A stretch of 23,991 bases of DNA from JACQFK01 sp035644495 (GCA_035644495.1 DASQOM010000230.1:1-23991), one strand, 5' to 3'. Positions 6,875 through 15,254 are shown, counted from the stretch's first letter. A program made the numbers and translations. Notes: a model not told the origin generated them from the letters alone.

Positions 6875-7562
6875 ATGAGATCGGCTCTGCGCGTACTCCC
6901 GCTTCTGATCCTGCTCCCGGCGATGCGCCCCCAGGACCCGGGGACGTCGCGGGTCCGGGAGCGGATCGACCGGCTGGAGGCCGAGCGGCGGGAGGCTCGG
7001 GACCGGGCGACGGCCGAGCTCAAGAAACTCGGAGCCGCGGCCGTGCCGGAGCTGGAGAAGGCGGAGCGCGATTCAAATCCCGAGCGGGCCTCGCGCGCGA
7101 AGTCGATCCTCCGGGTGATCCGGCTCCGGGCCACGTTCTCGACGGCCTTCCTGGCCGCGTTTCCGGACGCCGACGATCGGCTCGCCGGGGGGCAGGACGG
7201 GGAGTGGACGCGCGTCTTCCTCAACGCCGCTGCCTGAGAGAACGGACGGCAGCGGCATCCGGAGCTCTGCGGGGACGGCCTCGAGCCGCCGGCTGCGCGG
7301 GCGCTCCAGGGCGCGACCGAGGACGGGCAGCGCCTCGACGACGGCGAGGCGCTGGGCCGCTTCCGGATTTCCGTCCTGGCCCCGCAAGTTGCCAGGCTCC
7401 TCACGCTCTCCGACGACACCCTCCAGGAAGGCGCGCTCATGGCGCTCGGGCAGATGGGCGCGCGATTTTCACAAGGTGGTTGAAGAGTTTCTGACGGACA
7501 AGCGCGGTCCGCTGCGCTTTGGGGGGCGGCAGGGTCTGGAGTCAACTGCTTATGCTGCCTGA
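6875..7562 (+). pseudogene. Decayed HEAT-repeat secreted protein
   Basis: An N-terminal signal segment (MRSALRVLPLLILLPAM) is followed by a charged helix and a HEAT-like stretch (ATAELKKLGAAAVPELEKAE) to an in-frame TGA at 7235-7237. The same frame keeps coding character after the stop, for example VLAPQVARLLTLSDDTLQEG and ALMALGQMGAR, until about 7464. There a one-base shift is needed to continue as DFHKVVEEFLTDKRGPLRFG to a stop at 7560-7562. Each piece fits a HEAT repeat (VxxLLTDxxxxVRxxAxxAL). One nonsense change plus one frameshift make this a broken gene, unless both are sequence errors. A product ending at 7237 would be 120 residues and probably not functional. No ribosome site stronger than GAG is seen before the ATG. 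Confidence 0.62.
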
Positions 7563-7606
7563 CGACGAATCCCGGTTCGACTCCGGGAGCGGCGGCGGTC
7601 TCCATG

Positions 7607-7636
7607 AAAAAAAAGGCCGCCCGTGAGAGCGGCCTT
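7607..7636 (-). terminator. Rho-independent terminator of the zinc-ribbon gene
   Basis: Read on the minus strand, AAGGCCGC (7636-7629), an 8-base loop and GCGGCCTT (7620-7613) form a perfect 8-bp G+C-rich stem. It runs straight into a T tract (eight A bases on the plus strand, 7607-7614). It lies about 30 bases after the stop of the gene ending at 7668, which it should terminate. Confidence 0.88.
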
Positions 7637-7667
7637 CATTGTTTCTCTGCTGTCCCGCTGTTTCGTC

Positions 7668-8051
7668 CTAGTCCGTCAGGCGGGGGTTGTACTCCGGGCG
7701 CGGTCCGCGCTCCTTGACCTCGACGTCCTCGTACTCCTTCACCTGCTCGGAGTTGAACTGCTTGCCGCACTCGAAGCTGGTGCAGCGGTATTCCTTGGCG
7801 TTGTTGTCGCTGAAGACGTTCATGTCGTTCTTCTTCACGCGATTGCCGCCGCAATAGGGGCACTTGGCGCGCTTCCAGTACTTCTTGGGCGTCTCGACGG
7901 CGACTTCGCTGGTGGAGCCGTCGGCCTCGAGGACCACCTTCTTGGGCTTGATGCGGCCGGCGGCCTCGTCCTTGCACCGGTGGCAGAACTTGCCGAAGCC
8001 CACATGGGTGCACTCGAACTTCTGGCGCTGCTGGCGGATCTTATGGGTCAT
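7668..8051 (-). CDS. Small zinc-ribbon protein
   Basis: A 127-residue soluble protein with two cysteine groups. The first, CTHVGFGKFCHRC (14-26), is a Cys/His cluster found at the start of various uncharacterised short proteins. The second is a zinc ribbon with CPYCGG and, about 25 residues later, YRCTSFECGKQF. A Lys-rich linker joins them, and the C-terminus is acidic (QVKEYEDVEVKERG). Binding of nucleic acid or a protein partner is possible but unproven. AGAGGAAAA precedes the ATG, and a strong terminator follows the stop, so it is probably a single-gene transcript. It is divergent from the DUF1570-like peptidase. Confidence 0.78.
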   Translation of the reverse strand: MTHKIRQQRQKFECTHVGFGKFCHRCKDEAAGRIKPKKVVLEADGSTSEVAVETPKKYWKRAKCPYCGGNRVKKNDMNVFSDNNAKEYRCTSFECGKQFNSEQVKEYEDVEVKERGPRPEYNPRLTD

Positions 8052-8071
8052 GCTTTTCCTCTAAAACAGGG

Positions 8072-8077
8072 GTTATA
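8072..8077 (-). promoter_or_regulatory. Possible -10 box for the zinc-ribbon gene
   Basis: On the minus strand TATAAC (8077-8072) lies about 20 bases before the ATG at 8051, which would give a short leader carrying AGAGGAAAA. No -35 box is seen at the right distance, so support is weak. The 79-base divergent region also holds an 8-base palindrome AGGGCCCT (8092-8099), which could be an operator. Confidence 0.3.
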
Positions 8078-8130
8078 CTTTTAACGGGTAGAGGGCCCTA
8101 ATTCAACCCTAATCTCGTAAAGAGGAGCGG

Positions 8131-9276
8131 ATGAGCGCGGTTCTGCTGGCCCTCCTGCTCCAGGCGAAGATCCCCGCCGCCTTCCCCGAGCAGCTTTCCA
8201 GCAAGCACTACGAGCTCAAGACCACCGCCGGCAAGGAGGAGGGCCAGGAGCTTCTGGACTTCATGGAACTGGTCCACCAGACCTATACCGCGCTCCTCAA
8301 ACCGGACAATCCTGCCGACCTGGACAAGCGCCGGAACACCATCATCCTCTTCAGGAACATGGACGAGTTCCTGAAGGCGGGCGCGCCTCAGGGGGCGGGG
8401 GCCTATTACGACCACAAGACGCGCGACCTCGTCGGGTACTACGACACGAACGACATGAAGCCGTTCTTCGCCCACGAGGGGATGCACCAGTTCACGGATG
8501 CCACGTCGAAGAACTTCCTCAACTTCAACATGTGGTTCACGGAGGGGATCGCGGACTGCATCGGCAACTCCGAGGTCCGGAACAAGAAGCTCTATATGTG
8601 CGTGAAGAGCGGCCGCATCGCGCGCATGCGGCTGCCGTCGATCCAGGCCGCCATCCGGGCGGGGGCCACGCCGTCGCTCGCGCGGCTCATGAGCCTCGAC
8701 CAGCGCACGTTCATGCGCAACGCCGACCTCTGCTACTCGATGTCCTGGAGCTGGTGTCACTTCCTGATCACCTACCCGAAGGACGAGGATCGCGGCTCGC
8801 AGATCCCCGACGGCAAGTTCCGGAAGAACCTCGCCGGATACTACGAGCAGATCCGCGCGGGCGGCGTCGGTCATGAGAAAGCCTGGGCCGAGTCGTTCAA
8901 GGGCTACTCCCTCGAGGAGATGGAAGAGCAGTGGAAGAAGTACGTCCTGGGCCTCGACGCCGGCAAGCTGATGGGCATCGCCGCCCACGAGCTCAGCGAG
9001 GAGGAGTTGGCGAAATCGGGGCTGACGTTCGACGCCGGCTATTCGGGGATCCTGATCGAGGAGACCGCCGTCGATTATGCCGCGGCCAAGGGGGGCATCC
9101 TGAAGGGCGACGTCCTCGTCCGGTTTGACGGCAAACGCTTCCCCCGGCATGATGCGCTCAATCGGATGAGAGTGTGGATGCAGGATGTCCCTTATGGCCG
9201 TGCCGTGAAGGTCGTCGTCATGAGGGACGGCAGGGAAGTCGAGTGCTCCCTCAAGTGGGACCCGCCCAAGAAATAG
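8131..9276 (+). CDS. DUF1570-like metallopeptidase with C-terminal PDZ domain
   Basis: A 381-residue protein with a very short hydrophobic N-terminus (MSAVLLALLLQ), probably exported. The gluzincin-type zinc site is H115-E-G-M-H119, followed by W-F-T-E138-G-I-A-D, giving two His ligands, the catalytic Glu116 and a third ligand Glu138. This order fits the DUF1570/peptidase MA-like group common in Planctomycetota. A helical region (170-275) follows. Residues ~290-375 look like a PDZ domain (GYSGILIEETAVDYAAAKGG, ILKGDVLVRFDGKRF, VKVVVMRDGREVE), which usually binds substrate C-termini. GAGGAG lies about 6 bases before the ATG. A lipoprotein gene follows after 7 bases and is probably co-transcribed. 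The substrate is unknown. Confidence 0.82.
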   Translation: MSAVLLALLLQAKIPAAFPEQLSSKHYELKTTAGKEEGQELLDFMELVHQTYTALLKPDNPADLDKRRNTIILFRNMDEFLKAGAPQGAGAYYDHKTRDLVGYYDTNDMKPFFAHEGMHQFTDATSKNFLNFNMWFTEGIADCIGNSEVRNKKLYMCVKSGRIARMRLPSIQAAIRAGATPSLARLMSLDQRTFMRNADLCYSMSWSWCHFLITYPKDEDRGSQIPDGKFRKNLAGYYEQIRAGGVGHEKAWAESFKGYSLEEMEEQWKKYVLGLDAGKLMGIAAHELSEEELAKSGLTFDAGYSGILIEETAVDYAAAKGGILKGDVLVRFDGKRFPRHDALNRMRVWMQDVPYGRAVKVVVMRDGREVECSLKWDPPKK

Positions 9277-9283
9277 CCGCCCC

Positions 9284-9943
9284 ATGCCCAGATTCCTGAT
9301 GCTTCTCCTCCTGCTGGCGGGATGCAGCGCGCCGCCGCCTCCTCCTCCGGCGCCCGATCCCTCGCTGCGCAAGCGGGAGGTCGTCGCGCTGCTGGAGTCC
9401 CTTGAGAAGAGCTTCTACTCGCACTGGGGCTCGCTCGAATCCACGGCCGAGTATCAGAAGCTCCGAGACGGGGACCAGGGGATCCTCCGCGAGCTCGCGG
9501 ATGCAAACGGCGACCAGGCTCTGATGGCGCTGCGCGTGCTGGCGAAGCGCTCGCCGGCCGAGCGCTTTTCGCCCGACGCGAAAGCCATCCTGTACTGGAC
9601 TGTCTTCGCGCACGACATCGTCTACAATCGCTGGGGCGTCATCTCGAAGAGCGGCTTCCTTCCCGGCGTCTACGGCCAGGAACTGCTGACCCTGGGCGCG
9701 GCCGTCGCGCCGTATTTCCAGCAGTCGCTGAGGGACCAGCGGCCGGTGGCGGTCTTCGGGAGGGAGGAGGAGCGGACCAGCCGCATCCAGCACGACCGGG
9801 TCTGCGACTACGCGTGGGTGCTGCTGGCGTCGATCTTCGACCGGCCGCTCGCGTACCACGAGGATCCCCGGCTCCGGGATCCGCAGATCCACGAGCTGGA
9901 CGTCTGGCTCGACCGGCGCAAGGGGGCTAAGGAGCGCCGATGA
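9284..9943 (+). CDS. Hypothetical lipoprotein
   Basis: A 219-residue protein with a lipoprotein signal: MPRFLMLLLLLAGC, lipobox LAGC with the acylated Cys at 14, then a Pro-rich linker (APPPPPPAPDP). The mature part is helical and acidic/basic mixed, with recognisable-looking segments YWTVFAHDIVYNRWGVISK and VCDYAWVLLASIFDRPLAY, but I cannot place it in a family. It follows the DUF1570-like peptidase by 7 bases, so a role next to that peptidase in the envelope is plausible. Its 3' end overlaps the convergent receiver-like gene by 17 bases. Confidence 0.72.
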   Translation: MPRFLMLLLLLAGCSAPPPPPPAPDPSLRKREVVALLESLEKSFYSHWGSLESTAEYQKLRDGDQGILRELADANGDQALMALRVLAKRSPAERFSPDAKAILYWTVFAHDIVYNRWGVISKSGFLPGVYGQELLTLGAAVAPYFQQSLRDQRPVAVFGREEERTSRIQHDRVCDYAWVLLASIFDRPLAYHEDPRLRDPQIHELDVWLDRRKGAKERR

Positions 9944-10349
9944 GGTGCTCGACGATGTCCGCCACCTCGCCCACCTTGAAGGGCCGGTTCACCACGACCA
10001 CCGTCCGCAGGAAGCAGCGCGCCGCGGCGTCGCCCTCGTCCTCGTCGGCGATCAGGATCACCTTGGGAGGCACCTTGCGCGAGCGCAGGTCCTCGAGGAG
10101 GCCGTCCATGGCCTTGCTGCCGATGTTGGTGGAGAAGGCGACGATGTCGAAATTGCGGACTTTGAGCCGGTCGCGGGCGTCAAGGGCGTCGGTCCAGCAG
10201 CTTACGTCGTAGCCGCAGGCCTCGAGCGAGTTGCGGATGAGTCCGCCCTCGCGGAAATTTCCGTCGGCGATCAGGATCGACTTCGTGCCCGCGCTGGGAT
10301 CGCCCATCGGCCCCCCGGAATCACGCCGCAGTACCGTGTTGCTGTCCAT
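9927..10349 (-). CDS. Degenerate response-regulator receiver protein 2
   Basis: A 140-residue protein with a CheY-like outline: SILIADGNFREGGLIRNSLE for strand 1/helix 1, FDIVAFSTNIGSKAMDGLLE, KVILIADEDEGDAAAR and VVVVNRPFKVGEVADIVEHL. At strand 3 the phosphoacceptor Asp of a normal receiver is Ser73 (FDIVAFS). The acidic pair after strand 1 is D29-G30, and the conserved Lys before Pro is Arg (NRPF). It should not be phosphorylated in the usual way and may be a pseudo-receiver that binds partners. GGGGAG lies 6 bases before the ATG. It follows its paralogue by 13 bases in one operon. Confidence 0.75.
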   Translation of the reverse strand: MDSNTVLRRDSGGPMGDPSAGTKSILIADGNFREGGLIRNSLEACGYDVSCWTDALDARDRLKVRNFDIVAFSTNIGSKAMDGLLEDLRSRKVPPKVILIADEDEGDAAARCFLRTVVVVNRPFKVGEVADIVEHLIGAP

Positions 10350-10362
10350 CGTTGCTCCCCGC

Positions 10363-10803
10363 TTACGCGCCCTTCTTGTGATCGGTCCAGGGGGCTCCCA
10401 CGAGGGCGCGGGCCGCGTCCACCACGTCCTCGACCGCGCAGGGGCGCCGGAGGATGGACAGACAGGGAACGCCCTGGAAGTCCTTCTGCATCCGAAGTTC
10501 GTCCACGCCCGCCAGGACGATGACGCTTGGAGGAGTCACCCTCCGGGCCACCAGCTCCAGGATCGCCTGGAGCGCACCCTGTCCCAGCGAGGCGGAGACG
10601 ATCACGAGATCGTACGCCCGCTCCAACACGCGACGGCACCCCTCGCGGGGTTCCGCCACTAGATTAGGATAGTACCCCGCCTCCTCCAGCGCCAGTCGGA
10701 TCGCAGGACCCCAGAATTGGTCGCGGTCGACCACCAGGATCTTCCGGAGGCGCGTGAACCCCGAGGGCGGACCCTTTTCCGACGTGGACTCTTCCGTGGC
10801 CAT
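10363..10803 (-). CDS. Degenerate response-regulator receiver protein 1
   Basis: A 146-residue stand-alone receiver-like protein: KILVVDRDQFWGPAIRLALE, YDLVIVSASLGQGALQAILE, PPSVIVLAGVDELRM and ILRRPCAVEDVVDAARALVG. The first acidic residues are kept (D26, D28), but the phosphoacceptor position at the end of strand 3 is Ser70 (YDLVIVS) and the usual Lys-Pro is Arg-Pro. The start at 10803 is chosen because AAGGAGG lies 6-7 bases upstream; the frame is open a further 25 codons upstream without a ribosome site. A well-formed promoter lies at 10904-10932. No output domain is present. It is a paralogue of the next gene in the operon. Confidence 0.77.
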   Translation of the reverse strand: MATEESTSEKGPPSGFTRLRKILVVDRDQFWGPAIRLALEEAGYYPNLVAEPREGCRRVLERAYDLVIVSASLGQGALQAILELVARRVTPPSVIVLAGVDELRMQKDFQGVPCLSILRRPCAVEDVVDAARALVGAPWTDHKKGA

Positions 10804-10903
10804 ACTTCCCTCCTTGCCCCGGGCGGAAGGACCGAACTTCCGCGCTGCCGGGTGGAACCCACCGAAAACACTACTCATCCCGGCCCGCCCTTACCCTGAG
10901 GGG

Positions 10904-10932
10904 ATGGTAATGCATACTCAATGGGTTGTCAA
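10904..10932 (-). promoter_or_regulatory. Sigma-70-type promoter for the pseudo-receiver operon
   Basis: On the minus strand there is a perfect -35 TTGACA (10932-10927), a 17-base spacer and a -10 TACCAT (10909-10904). Transcription would start near 10897, leaving a leader of about 94 bases before the ATG at 10803. It sits just after the stop of the upstream same-strand membrane-protein gene, so the two receiver genes probably have their own transcript. Confidence 0.66.
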
Positions 10933-10945
10933 GAAAAAGGAAAAA

Positions 10946-11653
10946 TTACTGCGGCGGGGCGCCCGGCCGGAACAGGGACCGCACCCGGTGCTTCGTCCCG
11001 TCGAGCAGCTTGCGGCCTTCGGCCTTCGCGAAGTCGGCCGTCGGCTTCCACTCCGCGCCCGGGATCATGAACCAGGCGGTGCCGAGGATCACCGCCATCG
11101 TGAGCCCGACGGCGAAGAAGGTCTGCACGATGCGCTGGATCCCCCCGCCGACCGCCGAGAAGAGACCGACGCGGCGATTTCCGAAAAGCGCGCGAAGCCC
11201 GAGTCCCGCGTAGAGGATCGCGATGGCGAGGAGCATCACCGCGGCGCCGATCGCCATGCCGAGGAAGACGATGGACGCGACGCCCACCGGGGCGGTCAGC
11301 TTGATCTGGGGATTGAACTTCAGGATCAGCGCGCCGCCGACGTCCATCCCGATGATGAAAATCTGGCCGACCAGCAGGCCGATCAGATAACCGCGCCGGC
11401 GCTTCCGTTTCTGCAGCAGCGAGAGATTGTAGCGCCGCTCGGTGGCCGACGGCACCGCGGTCGGCGTCACCATCTTCCCATGGAAGGGCAGACGGAAGTT
11501 GTCGGGGATGGGGAGGGCGCCTCGCGGGTTGGGGAGCTCGGGTTTCGGCGGGGGCGGCGCGGGTTCGGGCGCCGGAGGAGCGGCCGCTTGCGGGGGCGGG
11601 GCCGGAGCCGGGGGGGGCTCCTGCGGCGTCTCCGATTGCTCCATTATTCTCAT
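10946..11653 (-). CDS. Pro-rich N-terminus multi-pass membrane protein
   Basis: A 235-residue inner-membrane protein of unknown function. Residues ~8-50 are Pro/Ala/Glu-rich with runs such as PAPAPPPQAAAPPAPEPAP, then a basic patch (LLQKRKRRRG). Three or four hydrophobic segments follow: GYLIGLLVGQIFIIGMDVGG, ASIVFLGMAIGAAVMLLAIA extending to about 152, and IVQTFFAVGLTMAVILGTAW. The C-terminus is basic (KHRVRSLFRPG). The start could be 11653 (MRIM) or 11644 (MEQ); neither has a strong ribosome site. It diverges from uppP across 64 bases. The Pro-rich tail could be cytoplasmic (inference). Confidence 0.72.
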   Translation of the reverse strand: MRIMEQSETPQEPPPAPAPPPQAAAPPAPEPAPPPPKPELPNPRGALPIPDNFRLPFHGKMVTPTAVPSATERRYNLSLLQKRKRRRGYLIGLLVGQIFIIGMDVGGALILKFNPQIKLTAPVGVASIVFLGMAIGAAVMLLAIAILYAGLGLRALFGNRRVGLFSAVGGGIQRIVQTFFAVGLTMAVILGTAWFMIPGAEWKPTADFAKAEGRKLLDGTKHRVRSLFRPGAPPQ

Positions 11654-11717
11654 TCTAGTCGATATACTGCGCGGACACTCAGGATTGTCACCGCGGGAAT
11701 GCCCGCCCGGAGGAACC

Positions 11718-12590
11718 GTGAACGACTACGTTGTCTCCGTCCTTCTGGGCGTCGTCGAAGGCCTGACGGAATTCCTCCCGGTCAGCTCGACGGCCCACCT
11801 CCGCATCACCGAGGCGCTGTGCGGCCTGGACCTTCACGATCCCTTCTGGAAGATGTACTCGATCGTGATCCAGCTGGGCGCGATCCTCTGCCTTCCGATC
11901 TACTTCCGGGTCCGCATTCTCAAGTTCCTCGGCCGGCGCGAGGGGCCCTTGTCGTCGCATCCGCTCGTCCTCGTCCTCGCTGCTTTCCTGGTGACCGCCC
12001 TCCCGGCTTTTCTGCTGAGCAAGCTGATCGGCAAGCATCTGGAAAGCCTCTTCATTATGGGTGGCGCCCTGCTCCTGGGCGGCGTGGTCATGGGCGCCGT
12101 CGACCTCCTCAAGGCCTCGTGGGAGAAATCCGGCCCGGACGCTCCCGGAAGCACGATCCGCACCTGGTCGATGGAAGCGATGAGCCTTGCTCAGGCCCTC
12201 TGGATCGGGGCCTGCCAGATCCTTTCCGCGGTGTTTCCCGGGACGTCGCGATCGATGTCGACCATCGCCGGAGGCCAGCTGGCCGGGCTTTCCCGCGCCG
12301 CCGCCCTCGAATTCTCGTTCTTCCTCTCGATCCCGACGATGGTTGCGGCGACCGGCTATGACCTCCTCAAGACCCTGACGGGGAAGGGCGCCGGCGGCGC
12401 CGCGCCCCTGCACCTGGACTTGCACCGCTGGACGGTGCTCGCCATCGGCTTCGTCATCTCCTTTATCGTGGCCTGGTTCAGCGTCGCCGGCCTCATGGCC
12501 TGGGTGCGGAAGGGGGGCTTTCTCCTCTTCGCCGTCTACCGCATCGCGGTCGGCGTCGCGGTTCTCGCCTGGGCCGCGTCGCATCGCTGA
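11718..12590 (+). CDS. uppP: Undecaprenyl-diphosphate phosphatase (BacA family)
   Basis: A 290-residue integral membrane protein that dephosphorylates undecaprenyl diphosphate to recycle the lipid carrier for peptidoglycan and other polymers. Motif 1 is E14-GLTEFLPVSST-A-H27 and motif 2 is P174-GTSRS with Arg178, the two re-entrant active-site regions of BacA/UppP. The other segments are hydrophobic spans (VIQLGAILCLPIYF, LFIMGGALLLGGVVMGAV, IGFVISFIVAWFSVAGLMAW), and the length fits the family. The frame is open further upstream, but homology starts at GTG 11718, which has GGAGG 4 bases upstream, so that start was chosen. ftsK follows after 111 bases. Confidence 0.95.
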   Translation: MNDYVVSVLLGVVEGLTEFLPVSSTAHLRITEALCGLDLHDPFWKMYSIVIQLGAILCLPIYFRVRILKFLGRREGPLSSHPLVLVLAAFLVTALPAFLLSKLIGKHLESLFIMGGALLLGGVVMGAVDLLKASWEKSGPDAPGSTIRTWSMEAMSLAQALWIGACQILSAVFPGTSRSMSTIAGGQLAGLSRAAALEFSFFLSIPTMVAATGYDLLKTLTGKGAGGAAPLHLDLHRWTVLAIGFVISFIVAWFSVAGLMAWVRKGGFLLFAVYRIAVGVAVLAWAASHR

Positions 12591-12701
12591 TTCCCGCTAA
12601 AGCCCGCGCCCCTTCCGTGCCGATACTCCTCACGAGCGCCGAAGGGTCGGCGCGCGTTGGGGTCGTGGGTTGATCTGCTACCAATAGATCGAGGGGCTGG
12701 C

Positions 12702-15191
12702 GTGGGCAAAAAAAGCGATCCGCTGGCGTCGAAGGTGCCGGTGCGGGAGAAGCTGAAGGAGCTGGGCGGGCTCTTCTTCTTCCTCTGCGCGATGTTCGTC
12801 TTCATCTCGCTCGTGACGTACGAGGCGGGCGACATCCGCGAGGTCCGATACCCGGCCAACTCCCCGCTCCACAACAAGGGCGGGCTGATCGGAGCGCGGG
12901 TGGCGTACTCCCTGCTCTCCGGCTTCGGGATCGCGTCGTACCTGCTGGTCTTCTTCATCGGGTTCTGGTCGTTCGTCGTCTTCTTCCGCCGGAAGCTCGA
13001 CGGCCTCTATGTGAAGCTGCTGGCGGTGCTGGTCTCCGTCTTTGCCGCCTCGACGCTGCTTTCGCTCCAGGGCGTGCTGGCCGGGAACTCCTTCGGCCTG
13101 GGCGGAACCGCCCCCGGCCTGGGCGGCGTCTACGGCAAGACCTTCGAGATCCTCCTCGTGAACCACCTGGGCGGCGCAGGCGCCTGGCTCTGCGTCATCC
13201 TCGCCCTTGCCGTCTCGCTGGTGCTGTCCACCGACTGGATGATCTACGTCGGCCTCCTCAAGCTGGCCGACGGTTTCCAGGTGCTGCTGGGGCGCGTCTC
13301 GCACCACTATTCCGCCGAGGAACTGTCCAGGCGCCGCGCGCTGGCCGAGCAGGCCAGGATGGAGCGCGCCAAGGCGGAGCTCGCCCGCCGCGTCGCCGCC
13401 GAGGCGAACAGGCCGACCGTCGCCGCGGCCCCCGTCGTCGCCGCGCCCGCGAAAGTGCGGCTGACGAACCAGGACCGCGCGATCGCGGCGGTGATCCCGC
13501 CCATGCCGGCCCCGATGAAGGCCGCGCCCGCGCCGGTTCCGGTGGCGCCGGTCGTCAAGGCCGCTCCGGCGCCCGTCCCCGCGGAAGCCCCCGTCTCCAA
13601 GCCCGCCCCTGCCCTGAAGCTGGACGCGGTGAAGGCCGATCCTCCAAAGGTCGACCTCGCGAGCGCCGTGCAGAAAGCGGCCTCCGGCTTCAAGCACAGC
13701 CCGGTGGGTGCGTACGAACAGCCGCCGATCGAGCTCTTCGACGCGAAGGTGGAGGACATCCACCCGATCAACGAGAAGGAGATCAAGGACCGGATGCTGG
13801 TCCTCGAGGCGGCCCTCGCGGAGTACGGCATCGAAGGCAAGGTCGTGAATTTCGAAATCGGCCCGGCGGTCACCCAGTACGAGATCCAGCTGGCCCCCGG
13901 CCAGCAGATCCACGCGGTGACGGCGCGGCAGGACGAAATCACCATGCGCCTCTCGACCCTCGCGGTGCGCGTGGTGGCACCGCTGCCCGGCAAGGGCACC
14001 GTCGGCATCGAGGTGCCGAACCCCTATCCCAAGGCGGTCCGGATCCGGGAGTTCTTCGAGAAGGGCTATGCAGATCTCCGGAAGATCCCGCTCCCGATGG
14101 TGCTGGGCAAGACGAACGAAGGCGGCGGCATCCTTCGCAGCCTCTCCGAGCTGCCGCACCTCCTGATCGGCGGCACCACCGGCTCCGGCAAGTCGGTCTG
14201 CCTCAAGACCATCATCACGAGCCTCGTGTCCGCGATGTCGCCCCAGGAGATGAAGCTGATCCTCATCGACCCCAAGCAGGTCGAGCTGACGAGCTTCGCC
14301 GACATCCCGCACCTCTGGGCGCCGGTGGTCACCGACAGCAGGAAGGCCGGCATGGTGCTCGATTGGCTGGTGAACGAGATGGAGGAACGCTACGGCATCC
14401 TCAATCGCGTGGGAGCGACGTCCATCACGGCCTTCAACAAGATGGGCGAGAAGAAGATCAAGGACCGCCTCGGCGAAGCGGCGGTGCCCATCGAGGAGCA
14501 GGAGCAGTTCCCGACCCACATGCCGTTCATCGTCACGATCATCGACGAACTGGCCGACCTCATGATGACCGGCCGGAAGGAAGTCGAAACCTCGATCGTC
14601 CGCCTGGCCCAGAAGGCCCGCGCCATCGGCATCCACCTGATCGTCGCCACGCAGCGGCCGTCCACGGACGTCATCACCGGCCTCATCCGGTCGAACATGC
14701 CGTCGCGGATCGCGTTCCGCGTGCCGAGCCAGATCGAGAGCCGCATCATCATGGACAAGAAGGGCGCCGAGCGCCTCCTGGGCAAGGGCGACATGCTCGT
14801 GAAGATGATCGACGCCTTCGAGCCCGTCCGCGGCCAGTGCACATTCGTCTCGGACGACGAGATCCGCGGCCTGGTGAAGTGGCTGCGGGCCCAGGGCAAG
14901 CCGGAATACCACCAGGAGCTGATCGAGCTCAAGACGGTCGGCGACGCGGAAGGAACGTCGGAGGACGACCTGTTCGACGAGGCGGTCGAGCTCGTCCTGC
15001 GCGAGGGTCGCGGGTCGACCTCGCTGATCCAGCGCGCCTTCTCGGTGGGCTACAGCCGCGCGGCGCGGCTGATCGACGCGATGGCCAAGATGGGCATCGT
15101 GGGACAGCACAATGGATCCAGCGCCCGCGAGGTGCAGATCTCGCTGGAGCAGTGGCAGGCGATGAAGAAGACCTCGAGCAGCGCCTCCTAG
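12702..15191 (+). CDS. ftsK: DNA translocase FtsK
   Basis: An 829-residue membrane-anchored DNA pump that moves chromosome ends through the division septum. N-terminal spans occupy about 22-190 (LGGLFFFLCAMFVFISL, YLLVFFIGFWSFVVFF). An Ala/Pro/Lys-rich linker (APAPVPVAPVVKAAPAPVP) runs to about 345. The RecA-like motor has Walker A GGTTGSGKS (490-498), LILIDPKQVELTSF and Walker B TIIDELADLMM (Asp615/Glu616). The C-terminal winged-helix gamma domain (STSLIQRAFSVGYSRAARLI, then MGIVGQHNGSSAREV) recognises polar KOPS-type sites and contacts XerD in studied bacteria. The GTG at 12702 has GAGGGG 5 bases before it, so it is preferred over the upstream TTG at 12657. A strong terminator follows. Confidence 0.95.
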   Translation: MGKKSDPLASKVPVREKLKELGGLFFFLCAMFVFISLVTYEAGDIREVRYPANSPLHNKGGLIGARVAYSLLSGFGIASYLLVFFIGFWSFVVFFRRKLDGLYVKLLAVLVSVFAASTLLSLQGVLAGNSFGLGGTAPGLGGVYGKTFEILLVNHLGGAGAWLCVILALAVSLVLSTDWMIYVGLLKLADGFQVLLGRVSHHYSAEELSRRRALAEQARMERAKAELARRVAAEANRPTVAAAPVVAAPAKVRLTNQDRAIAAVIPPMPAPMKAAPAPVPVAPVVKAAPAPVPAEAPVSKPAPALKLDAVKADPPKVDLASAVQKAASGFKHSPVGAYEQPPIELFDAKVEDIHPINEKEIKDRMLVLEAALAEYGIEGKVVNFEIGPAVTQYEIQLAPGQQIHAVTARQDEITMRLSTLAVRVVAPLPGKGTVGIEVPNPYPKAVRIREFFEKGYADLRKIPLPMVLGKTNEGGGILRSLSELPHLLIGGTTGSGKSVCLKTIITSLVSAMSPQEMKLILIDPKQVELTSFADIPHLWAPVVTDSRKAGMVLDWLVNEMEERYGILNRVGATSITAFNKMGEKKIKDRLGEAAVPIEEQEQFPTHMPFIVTIIDELADLMMTGRKEVETSIVRLAQKARAIGIHLIVATQRPSTDVITGLIRSNMPSRIAFRVPSQIESRIIMDKKGAERLLGKGDMLVKMIDAFEPVRGQCTFVSDDEIRGLVKWLRAQGKPEYHQELIELKTVGDAEGTSEDDLFDEAVELVLREGRGSTSLIQRAFSVGYSRAARLIDAMAKMGIVGQHNGSSAREVQISLEQWQAMKKTSSSAS

Positions 15192-15212
15192 CACCAAGAG
15201 CTTGGTAGTCCC

Positions 15213-15254
15213 CGCCCCGGCTTCCCGGCCACGGGAGGCCGGGGCGATTTTCTT
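15213..15254 (+). terminator. Rho-independent terminator after ftsK
   Basis: CGCCCCGGC (15213-15221) pairs perfectly with GCCGGGGCG (15238-15246). The stem continues inward through a T-G wobble and TCCC/GGGA to a 6-base loop, about 14 bp in all, and is followed by ATTTTCTT. It lies 21 bases after the ftsK stop. A small inverted repeat ACCAAG/CTTGGT sits between the stop and the stem. Confidence 0.9.

Noticed and set aside
7545..7562. Ala-Tyr-Ala-Ala-stop reading that recalls a tmRNA tag
   Set aside because: No tRNA-like 5' end or pseudoknot layout fits. The same frame upstream reads as a HEAT repeat, so it is the end of the pseudogene.
7571..7587. T-arm-like hairpin CCCGG-TTCGACT-CCGGG suggesting a tRNA
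   Set aside because: The following bases have no matching 5' acceptor strand upstream, and no D or anticodon arm can be drawn, so it is at most a remnant or chance.
10754..12361. 535-codon plus-strand frame across the membrane-protein gene and uppP
   Set aside because: It is antisense to a protein with clear membrane spans and out of frame with UppP, with low-complexity Arg/Gly composition.
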